A stretch of DNA of 64,000 nt, taken from Hyphomicrobiales bacterium (GTDB taxonomy: Bacteria; Pseudomonadota; Alphaproteobacteria; Rhizobiales; OSC116). Shown here piece after piece: positions 25,960-33,380 of the stretch. The stretch covers positions 156,291-220,290 of the forward strand of contig NVUH01000002.1 in the NCBI GenBank assembly GCA_002401855.1, given 5' to 3'. The notes beneath the pieces were generated by a model. That model searched no databases, was not told the DNA's origin, and saw only the letters and a list, made by a program, of their open reading frames with translations. The first letter of the stretch is position 1. Each line of letters starts with the position of its first letter. A program made the translations under genes and the position numbers.

Positions 25960-27159
25960 CTAATTATTGCGGCCAATCGGAATGTTCATTTCTTCGGCTT
26001 TAATCTCACGCACCAATTCTGGTATCGCCCATTCGACATTTTCATCAACCCTGATTTTAAAGTGATACATCGATTGTAAAGCTTGATGATCTTCAGGGCG
26101 GAAAGTCATAGAGCCTTTTGGTGTGTCCCACGTCATGCCTTCCATCGCTGCAATTAAATCATCCGTTTCAAGAGATTTTGAGGTTTCTAAGGTTTTTACC
26201 ACAGCCAAAGCCGCTGCCATACCACCTGCGGTGAAAAAATCTGGCGGGGTGCCAAAACGTGCTTGATGCTCTTTAACCAACCAGTCATTGACTGGGTTTT
26301 TAGGTAATTCATAATAGTAGTAAATAGCACCTTCCATGCCAGGCACCACTTTATAACTAGAAAGCACAGCCAAAATATGACCACCTGTAGAGATTTTAAT
26401 GCCAAAACGTTCTGGCTGCATGGCTTTAATTTTACCCATTGGGTTACCACTAGCTGCCACATAGATTAAAATTACCTTGCGGCCTTGTTTGTCTTTTAGC
26501 GCGGCAAACATACGTTCGGCAACCGCTGTATAATCAGTTGTGCCAACAGGTACATATTCTTCGCTAACAATAGTCGAACCTGTGCCTTTTAATGCCCTTT
26601 TCAATGCGGCAATGCCATCTTTACCAAAAGCATAATCTTCGGCTAAAGTTGCAACATACAAATCTTCACCAGGTTTTAACGCCTTGGCTTGTGCCAACAT
26701 ATCCATAGATGAGTTGCGTGATGTTTTAAACACATAACGATTTGAATCTGGCCCTGTTAAGCCTTCGGCAACAGCCGTATCGATCAAAAGGATGCGTTCA
26801 TATTCTTCAGCAATCGGAAGCAAGCCCATTGTCACACCAGAAGAGGTGCCACCAATCGCCATCAACACTTCATCATCTCCATAAGCCTCTTCTAACACTG
26901 CGCGCGCAATATCTGGCTTAAATTGTGTGTCTTTAATAATGGTTTCTATTTCATGCCCATTCACCTGCATTGTGCCGTTTGTGGCATATTCCAAACCCAG
27001 TTGAAAGCCTGCATTGGCTTGCTCTGAAAACACGCCATAACTCGAACCCGTAAGCCCGTGAATGAGTGCAATTTTAACCTTATCTGCAAGGGCTGTTGTT
27101 GGCACAACTAAGGTCGTAGCCATAATCCCCACTGAGAAAAGTGATAATAATTTTTTCAT
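25960..27159 (-). CDS. ABC transporter substrate-binding protein (Peripla_BP_6 type)
   Basis: 399 aa from the ATG at 27159, preceded by GGGAGGAT; the frame extends to 27201 without another site. Residues 1-25 form a Sec signal peptide (MKKLLSLFSVGIMATTLVVP, cleaved after TTALA). The mature part is a class I periplasmic binding fold: KVKIALIHGLTGSSYGVFSE, AIGGTSSGVTMGLLPIAEEY (usual ligand-contact region), YVATLAEDYAFGKDGIAALK and FFTAGGMAAALAVVKTLE. Homologues bind amino acids, amides, urea or aromatic acids; ligand unknown here. It is divergent from the PAS-LuxR regulator. Confidence 0.92.
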   Translation of the reverse strand: MKKLLSLFSVGIMATTLVVPTTALADKVKIALIHGLTGSSYGVFSEQANAGFQLGLEYATNGTMQVNGHEIETIIKDTQFKPDIARAVLEEAYGDDEVLMAIGGTSSGVTMGLLPIAEEYERILLIDTAVAEGLTGPDSNRYVFKTSRNSSMDMLAQAKALKPGEDLYVATLAEDYAFGKDGIAALKRALKGTGSTIVSEEYVPVGTTDYTAVAERMFAALKDKQGRKVILIYVAASGNPMGKIKAMQPERFGIKISTGGHILAVLSSYKVVPGMEGAIYYYYELPKNPVNDWLVKEHQARFGTPPDFFTAGGMAAALAVVKTLETSKSLETDDLIAAMEGMTWDTPKGSMTFRPEDHQALQSMYHFKIRVDENVEWAIPELVREIKAEEMNIPIGRNN

Positions 27160-27235
27160 AATTATCCTCCCAAAATAATTAAATTTATCTAATAAGCTCA
27201 ATTTGAAAGCTTGTCTTGTTTCTAGATTATTGATC

Positions 27236-27252
27236 TGTTACGGTTTGTAACA
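27236..27252. promoter_or_regulatory. inverted repeat, candidate operator of the PAS-LuxR regulator
   Basis: TGTTAC-GGTTT-GTAACA is a perfect 6-bp inverted repeat in the 155-bp divergent gap between the binding-protein gene and the LuxR-type gene. Its symmetry and position suit a LuxR-family dimer, but this is inference. Confidence 0.45.
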
Positions 27253-27314
27253 ATCATAAAAACAACTTACACCCAGCATAAATTCGGCGCAATATCGTAG
27301 AAACACTTACAACA

Positions 27315-27869
27315 ATGCAAGATTTAGAAAGCCTTAAGAAACTCGCATTTGACAATGCCCCCATTGGCATTGTTGTGACCGAAAACCGTATCATTCGGAG
27401 TTATAACCAATATTTTGCAAACCTGTTTGGTTACAATATTGAAGCATTACTTGATAAATCCTTCGAGCTATTATACCCATCTAGCGAAGAATTTATAAAA
27501 GTAAAAAACATTGGTGTAAAACCTTTACGTGATACCAATAGCTATAGTGACGAACGAATTATGATGAAAAAAGACGGCACTCTATTTTGGTGCCGTTTTC
27601 GCGGCCGCACCTTGACAAGAGAAGACCCATTACAAAATGCGGTGTGGAGTGTGACCGACCTTTCCGAAAAACGCCCTTACCAGCAGTTAACAACCCGAGA
27701 GCGGCAAATTGTGATGCATATTAGCACGGGCCGCACCAGCAAAGAAATAGCCCGTATATTGGTCATTTCCCCGCGAACTGTAGAGGTTTATCGCAGCCGC
27801 TTGTTTAAAAAATTCAGCGTCAGCAATGTGATGGAGTTACTGTCAAAAATTAGCGGCCTACCTGAATAA
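27315..27869 (+). CDS. LuxR-family transcriptional regulator with PAS sensor domain
   Basis: 184 aa. The N-terminal PAS domain spans about residues 8-120 (APIGIVVTENRIIRSYNQYF, LFGYNIEALLDKSF, then RDTNSYSDERIMMKKDGTLF and WCRFRGRTL). The C-terminal GerE/LuxR helix-turn-helix begins LTTRERQIVMHISTGRTSKE and continues ISPRTVEVYRSRLFKKF. No phosphoacceptor receiver domain. It presumably senses a small ligand and controls the divergent SBP-LivGFHM-hydrolase operon; the ligand is unknown. Confidence 0.88.
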   Translation: MQDLESLKKLAFDNAPIGIVVTENRIIRSYNQYFANLFGYNIEALLDKSFELLYPSSEEFIKVKNIGVKPLRDTNSYSDERIMMKKDGTLFWCRFRGRTLTREDPLQNAVWSVTDLSEKRPYQQLTTRERQIVMHISTGRTSKEIARILVISPRTVEVYRSRLFKKFSVSNVMELLSKISGLPE

Positions 27870-27926
27870 AAGAGGTAGGTGTTTATACGGTCTTGCTTCC
27901 GTAAATCATTGCTATAATTTATAAAA

Positions 27927-28668
27927 ATGATCAAAAACCTAAATCTCAGAATAAGCAAACATATAACCAATAATCCCGAAACCTTGGTCAAGCTGTTTCT
28001 CTTAGGTCGGCGCAAACATATCGGCACAAGAACAATGGATGCAAAGACTCTAGCCATTGGCGACTATCTACAAAAGCTAGCAGAAGGCGCCGCCATGCCG
28101 ACATTGGCGTAAAGTCGGTTGAATATGTTGACAGCCAGTGCTATTATTTTTCCATGGTGTAGGATGGGTACAAGACGACTTAGATACGCATGATGGCCTT
28201 TGTGGAAAATTGGCTAAATGGGGTTCGTGTATTGTTGTCGCCGTTGATTATGGCTTAGCGCCCGAAAATAAATTTCCTGCAGGAGTGAATGATGCCATAG
28301 TGGCATATCAATGGGCATGTAAAAACGCCTCTTGATAGGTGGCAACTCACAACGTATCGGTGTTTGCGGCGATAGTGCTGGCGGCAATTTAACTGCAATT
28401 ATATGCCAACAAATGGCTTTATCTGGCGGCACCATGCCTCATTTACAAGTGCTTAAGCAGGTAACCCGAATCATATTTAATCACCGCTGGCTTCGACCCA
28501 CTTCGTGATGAGGGAGAACAATATGCCATTCAACTCAACCAATGTGGAGTGCCGGTTAAATATACAGAATATTCAAGGCAAATTCACGCATTCACTAATT
28601 TTAGTAAAATAATCCCTCAAACCAACAAATACATCCACGAGATAATTAAGTATAAATACTCTGTGTAA
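27927..28668 (+). pseudogene. HSL-type alpha/beta hydrolase (esterase), decayed
   Basis: Fragments in different frames line up with a hormone-sensitive-lipase-type esterase. The N-terminal part reads RTMDAKTLAIGDYLQKLAEG. After a break comes LLFFHGVGWVQDDLDTHDGL with a degenerate HGGG oxyanion motif (HGVG), then AVDYGLAPENKFPAGVNDAI. A stop follows at about 28333. Another frame gives GVCGDSAGGNLTAIICQQMA (nucleophile Ser), and the last frame gives FDPLRDEGEQYAIQLNQCGV and SRQIHAFTNFSK up to a stop at 28666. Several frameshifts and stops make it non-functional. Confidence 0.82.
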
Positions 28669-28765
28669 ATTCACACAGTTTCGGTTGCTTTTTTAGCATT
28701 GGCAAGGCTGTCGAGGCTAAAACCTATTGATACAGATAACACTTCTACTAATTTATAAAATTGTA

Positions 28766-29278
28766 TCATCTGTGAAATTTCGGTAAATATGGTTTTTTTG
28801 TATTTTGTGTTGGCAAACTAGTACACCCTTCTACAACACCATTAACAATAAATACTTTGCTCCCATTTGTCGCAAGTATCCACGCAGCTCTTATCACTCC
28901 ATCTTTACCAGTATCGTTTGGAATAAACGCTATCATGTGCAAACCAGATGTTGCTAATTTCATTGGCCCGTGCTGAACATCGGCAGCGGAATAACTTTCC
29001 GCGTGTAATTGACATGTTTCTTTTGGTTTCAGCGCAGCTTCTTGGGCGATTTCATGTCCTGTCCCACGACCCAATATAAAGACTGATGTGTCTTGCTTGA
29101 ATGATGAAATTGCTTCATTCCAATTTAATTTTAAAACACTTTTGGCTTCATTAGATAAAAGATCAAAGTCTGCTACCAATTCATCGTCTTTTTTCATACC
29201 AGAATAAATAGCTGCAACGGCTACCAAACTCGCTAGAAAAAATTTTGTCGCGGCGGCGGGTTTCTCTTCGCCAACCAC
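28766..29278 (-). pseudogene. SIS-domain sugar-phosphate isomerase/aminotransferase, 5'-truncated
   Basis: An open stretch of 170 codons matching the second half of GlmS/AgaS-like SIS proteins: GEEKPAAATKFFLASLVAVA, VFILGRGTGHEIAQEAALKP, KETCQLHAESYSAADVQHGP. The usual first SIS domain is absent and the frame is preceded by an unrelated permease fragment, so the 5' half was deleted. Without it, activity is not expected. Confidence 0.8.
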
Positions 29279-29442
29279 TCCCCCATAACAACAGCACCAG
29301 ATAGTGCTGACACCACGACTATGGAGCCAAAAAATAAATCAAACTCTCCTACGGTTAAAACAAATACCAAACCAATGGCCATTATCGTGGCGGGCACCGT
29401 TTGCAAAATAATATTCGTTAACTTTCTTGATGTAAGTATCAA
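29233..29442 (-). pseudogene. fragment of an RbsC-type sugar ABC permease
   Basis: About 50 codons (NIILQTVPATIMAIGLVFVL, then TVGEFDLFFGSIVVVSALSG) match the second and third helices of ribose-type permeases, with the family motif usually written GGIDLSVGS changed to GEFDLFFGS. It runs into the SIS fragment in another frame. The rest of the permease and its ATPase and binding protein are missing. Confidence 0.75.
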
Positions 29443-29477
29443 TGAGCATTCACAGATCTGCCTACTAAAACATGTCC

Positions 29478-29510
29478 TTAGAATAACGGGAGAATCGCTA
29501 TTCTAAGGAA
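29478..29510. terminator. stem-loop downstream of the zinc importer operon
   Basis: CCTTAGAATA and TATTCTAAGG form a perfect 10-bp stem with a 13-nt loop. It lies 62 bp beyond the stop of the zinc-binding-protein gene, and a T-rich tail exists only in part, so it may end that transcript or be a leftover of a deleted element. Confidence 0.4.
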
Positions 29511-29571
29511 CGAGCAGCCTTTGAAAAAAACTAAGGTGTGGAACCCCAATTCATTTACTTATTCATTATTG

Positions 29572-30549
29572 TTACTTCTTTGTAGCAATAATTGCTCCTT
29601 TTATCGTGTTTATATTATGTCGCATCATTTGAATATATGACGACGCTGGTCCGTTTTTATCTGAAAGTGAATCCGAATAAAGACTACCGCCAATTTCAAT
29701 TCCTGTTTCCTTACTAATCTGCTCAATAAGTCTGGCATTTGAAATATTCTCAACAAATATCGCAGATGCTTTATCTTCTTTAACTTGAACAATTAATGCA
29801 GCGATATCAGCCGCAGATGCTTCCGTCTCAGTAGATATCCCTTCAGGTGCTAAAAATTTTATGCCATATTCATGTTCGAAATAACCAAATGCATCATGTG
29901 ATGTAATCACTGTTCGCTTGTTTTGAGGAATCTCCGAAACGGAAGTTTTAATAAATTGTTCCAGTTTGTCCAGTTTTTTGAGATAAGTACTAGCATTGAT
30001 TTCATAGACATTACATCCACTTACGTCAGCAATACAAAAAGCCTTGGCAATATTATTAACGTACATTTTTGCATTCGCTACCGATTGCCAAGCATGTGGG
30101 TCATTTTCTCCATGATCATGCCCTTCAGCATCCTTATGCTCATCTCCTTGATCCACATCGGAGTGATTTTCTTCATGATCTTGATCATGACCTTCTTTTG
30201 CTTCTAAAACCTCGACACCTTTAGTTAATTTAATAATTTGTGCCTTAGTGCCGCTTGCTTCCACTAACTTAGAAAGAAATCCTTCAAAATTTAATCCATT
30301 AGTCAAAATTACATTAGCTTTTGACAAAGCGACTGCATCTGATGGTTTTGGATTATAGACATGGGCATCACCATTTGGTCCAACCAATGTAATGATGTCA
30401 ATTTTTTCGCCGCCAACATTTTTTGCAAAATCAGCTACAATTGTAAAACTTGCAACGACCTTTAAATTTTCAGCATTGGCTTGAACTGACAGAGACGTAG
30501 CCAACGTCAGCGCCACTGTTGATACCAGTATTCTTTTATATAAGTTCAT
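29572..30549 (-). CDS. znuA: zinc ABC transporter substrate-binding protein
   Basis: 325 aa, Sec signal peptide about residues 1-26. Cluster A-I metal-binding protein: ASFTIVADFAKNVGGEKIDI, DAHVYNPKPSDAVAL (metal ligand His63), DPHAWQSVANAKMYVNNI (His152), ITSHDAFGYFEHEYGIKF (His) and GGSLYSDSLSDKNGPASSYI (Asp). A His/Asp-rich loop at residues about 120-149 (HDQDHEENHSDVDQGDEHKD) is typical of zinc-specific members (ZnuA, AztC) and absent from manganese ones. Third gene of an ATPase-permease-SBP operon behind Zur-like palindromes. The gene order resembles AztABC-type systems more than the divergent E. coli znuA/znuCB. Confidence 0.9.
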   Translation of the reverse strand: MNLYKRILVSTVALTLATSLSVQANAENLKVVASFTIVADFAKNVGGEKIDIITLVGPNGDAHVYNPKPSDAVALSKANVILTNGLNFEGFLSKLVEASGTKAQIIKLTKGVEVLEAKEGHDQDHEENHSDVDQGDEHKDAEGHDHGENDPHAWQSVANAKMYVNNIAKAFCIADVSGCNVYEINASTYLKKLDKLEQFIKTSVSEIPQNKRTVITSHDAFGYFEHEYGIKFLAPEGISTETEASAADIAALIVQVKEDKASAIFVENISNARLIEQISKETGIEIGGSLYSDSLSDKNGPASSYIQMMRHNINTIKGAIIATKK

Positions 30550-31445
30550 TTAATTTTCCTTTTTAGTTTGTTGTTAATTTGAGTAAGTTTGAATCGACTG
30601 TTGAACAAAATTCCTGATGGCCCAAAGATAATTGAGGCAACATAAATTACACCAGCAGATAAAATAATTGCAGGGCCTGTCGCTAGAGAAGCATAATATG
30701 ATAATAATAGACCAGAGAGGCATGAACAGATGCCGATGCCAACGGATATCGCAACAATAATCTCAACCCGTGAAGACCAAAAACGAGCAGATGTAGCTGG
30801 TAAAATCATTAATCCGACCGATAATAATGTTCCTAACGCAAGAAACCCTCCAACTAAATTTAAGACAACTAATATCAAAAATATGAGATGAATAACTCCT
30901 CCTAATTTAGATACTGATCTAAAAAATAAAGGATCCAAACATTCGGCAACTAACCCACGCCAAAAAATAAATAATAGTACAAGGGTAATAAAAACGATTT
31001 CAGCAATTAAAATAAGGGCAGCATTATTTAACGCCAATACTGAACCAAATAAAACATGCATTAAATCAATTGTCGAACCATGTGAGGAAACTATTATGAC
31101 GCCGATCGAAAGAGAAATTAAATATAAAGAAGCTAAAGATGCATCCTCTTTTAGTATTGTCAGTCTTGATACTAATCCAGAAACAAGTGCAACTATAATT
31201 CCAGCGACCATTCCCCCCAAAGCCATAGGCAAAATTTGAAGGCCAAAGAATAAAAAACCAAATGCCACCCCTGGTAAAATAGCATGTGACATTGCATCGC
31301 CAGTTAAACTCATTCGGCGAAGCATTAAAAACACGCCAATCGGGCAAGAACCAATTGATAAGAGTATTGCCCCTCCTAAAGCTCGCCGCATAAACCCGAA
31401 CTCAACGAAAGGCGATACCAATAGATCATAAAGTAGAAACATCAT
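30546..31445 (-). CDS. znuB: zinc ABC transporter permease
   Basis: 299 aa, eight or nine hydrophobic helices of the ABC-3 (ZnuB/MntB) family: MRRALGGAILLSIGSCPIGV, SLTGDAMSHAILPGVAFGFL (the conserved GDAxSHAxLPG motif), FGSVLALN and GLLLSYYASLATGPAIILSA. Its start overlaps the ATPase gene by 20 bp and its stop overlaps the binding-protein start (ATGA), so all three are translationally coupled. Confidence 0.9.
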   Translation of the reverse strand: MMFLLYDLLVSPFVEFGFMRRALGGAILLSIGSCPIGVFLMLRRMSLTGDAMSHAILPGVAFGFLFFGLQILPMALGGMVAGIIVALVSGLVSRLTILKEDASLASLYLISLSIGVIIVSSHGSTIDLMHVLFGSVLALNNAALILIAEIVFITLVLLFIFWRGLVAECLDPLFFRSVSKLGGVIHLIFLILVVLNLVGGFLALGTLLSVGLMILPATSARFWSSRVEIIVAISVGIGICSCLSGLLLSYYASLATGPAIILSAGVIYVASIIFGPSGILFNSRFKLTQINNKLKRKIK

Positions 31446-32232
31446 TCTTACCTTTACAATATTGACGGTGGATAGATTGGAAAGCTACGTAATTATTGAC
31501 CTCACAAGCAGATTCCATTTCCTCTGAGCTCTGGGAACACCTTGCTGCCATCGGTATTTGAGATGTAAGTAATTTACTTGTCTCACCCCACGCAAGTGGT
31601 TTTTGCGCCATCAAGATCATATTAGGAAAATATTTGCGCACTAGATTAAGGTCATGCATAATAACCATGATTGTTCGTTTTTCGTTGTGCCAGGCCTTTA
31701 CTTGATCAATCAAATCAATTGTTGTATTTGCGTCAATTGCATTAAACGGCTCATCAAGTAAAATAATATTTGCATCCTGTACAATCACTCGTGCAAACAT
31801 TGCCCGTTGCATTTGCCCACCTGATAAATTATCAATCGTTTTATGCAGAACCTCACTTAAACCAACTTTTTCTATAGCGTTCGCAATACATTGTCGATCA
31901 CTCGAGGTTATACGACCCAATAAACCCCGCTTTGACCAAAGACCAAGCGAAACAAAATCAAAAACACGAGCAGGAAAACTCAAATCCAATTCTGACCTTT
32001 GTGGCAAATATGCAATTTCTTGATGTGATGCAAATAAAATATTACCCGATATTGGCTTTAACGCGCCAATAATTCCTTTGAAAATAGTAGACTTACCACT
32101 CCCATTTGCTCCAACAACTGCAGTAAGTGATCCAAGTTTAATGGCCCCACTGAATTCGGTAACCGCAAGGCTATCTCTGTACCCCAGAGTTAATTCATTA
32201 AATTCTATTGCATTTATTAAATTACTAATCAT
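31426..32232 (-). CDS. znuC: zinc ABC transporter ATPase
   Basis: 268 aa from the ATG at 32232; an ATG at 32250 only 4 bp from the operator palindrome is the alternative. Walker A GANGSGKST, IAYLPQRSELDLSFPARVFD (Q-loop, usual for metal-type ATPases), signature LSGGQMQRAMFARVIV, Walker B IILLDEPFNAIDANT and MVIMHDLNLVRKYF (H-loop). First gene of the zinc operon, so expression of the operon should be controlled at the palindromes just upstream. Confidence 0.9.
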   Translation of the reverse strand: MISNLINAIEFNELTLGYRDSLAVTEFSGAIKLGSLTAVVGANGSGKSTIFKGIIGALKPISGNILFASHQEIAYLPQRSELDLSFPARVFDFVSLGLWSKRGLLGRITSSDRQCIANAIEKVGLSEVLHKTIDNLSGGQMQRAMFARVIVQDANIILLDEPFNAIDANTTIDLIDQVKAWHNEKRTIMVIMHDLNLVRKYFPNMILMAQKPLAWGETSKLLTSQIPMAARCSQSSEEMESACEVNNYVAFQSIHRQYCKGKNDVSTL

Positions 32233-32253
32233 TTTCGCAAAACCATACATGTA

Positions 32254-32275
32254 CTGTTATGTTATAACATAACAG
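32254..32275. promoter_or_regulatory. Zur-box-like palindrome upstream of the zinc importer
   Basis: A perfect 22-bp palindrome; its inner 18 bp are GTTATGTTATAACATAAC. This closely resembles Zur operators (AT-rich with TGTTATA/TATAACA cores). Its position immediately in front of the ATPase gene suits zinc-dependent repression. No zur gene lies in the window. Confidence 0.82.
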
Positions 32276-32306
32276 TTAACACGTCAGAAATGTCAGTCAA
32301 GAATAA

Positions 32307-32321
32307 TGTTATAATATAACA
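32307..32321. promoter_or_regulatory. second Zur-box-like palindrome
   Basis: TGTTATA-A-TATAACA is a perfect 7-bp inverted repeat around one base, 31 bp upstream of the first box and sharing its TGTTATA half-site. Two boxes suggest cooperative or graded repression. Confidence 0.6.
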
Positions 32322-32354
32322 CAATATAGCATTTCACTCTGTATAATTGTCAGA

Positions 32355-33304
32355 TTGTTAGCTGAAATTAAGCTAGCCCGTCGCTTTGGTGTCCCCCCCC
32401 CCCATGGTGAAGGTGCCTCCAAAGTGTTTGAACGCGGCCAAAGGGCAAAACAGGCCGATGATGGTGATATCAAAGTGAAAGCCCTTCACGCTAAGATAGG
32501 TTTGTTGGCTATCGCCAATGAGTTTTTGCAGGAAAAACTAGCTCCTTGGATCGACAAGTGAGGGTTAGCATGATTAACAAGCAAAATTCTAAACTGGCGA
32601 TAAAATCTCAATGTCAGCTATTATTGATATCTCGCTCATCCGTTTATCGGCAGGCCAAAGGCGAAACTGATTGTAATCTTGAGCGAATGACTTTAATTGA
32701 CAAACAATTCTTAGCAAGGCCATTTTATGGTGTTCGGCAGATGAGATGGTATTTATGCGTCCAAGGTCATAAAGTTAACATTAAACGGATACGTAGGCTT
32801 ATGCGCTTGATGGGGGTGAAGGGGTTGATGCCAATTTATAAAAACCCAACACCAGCAAACCCAATAAACAACATAAAATATGTCCTTATCTATTGCGGGG
32901 AATGAATATCACAGAACCAAACCAAGTTTGGTGTGCTGACATTACTTATATTCCAATGCGTAAGGGCTTTTTATATCAGGTTGCGATTATGAACTGGGCA
33001 ACATGCAGGGTTTTAAGTTGGCGCTTATCAAACACTATGGAAGTCGATTTTTGCATTGAGGCATTGAATGAAGCGATTCACCGTTTTGGTGCACCCAAGA
33101 TCTTTAACACTGATCAAGGCAGTCAATTCACGTCTTGGCAATGGATTAAATACGCTTAAATATGAATGTGTTTATTTACATGCTTGGAGCGGCGGTACAG
33201 AGGCCAGAGAAGGAATTGGTAAGTTGTTCAACTTCTATAATATAGAGAACGTCCACAGAGCCTGCCCCAGTCTTTGGGTACAGAGCGCATTTAGAAGACA
33301 GTAA
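32355..33304 (+). mobile_element. IS3-family insertion sequence remnant with frameshifted OrfAB
   Basis: Same family as the copy at 20151-21380 but on the plus strand. OrfA part: KVFERGQRAKQADDGDIKVK and ALHAKIGLLAIANEFLQEKL; its 5' end is damaged at an 11-C run (32393-32403). OrfB part 1 reads MINKQNSKLAIKSQCQLLLI to KRIRRLMRLMGVKGLMPIYK; part 2 after a frameshift near 32890 reads NQVWCADITYIPMRKGFLYQ and FNTDQGSQFTSWQW, then stops at 33157. A last fragment has YLHAWSGGTEAREGIGKLFN. Clear terminal repeats could not be found. Not active. Confidence 0.85.
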
Positions 33305-33380
33305 ACCAATCGTTATGGGGGGGTAAATTGCAGTTCTTCAAAGAGAAGAAAAGAGAGTGAAGGTGAAGGCAAATGTTAAG

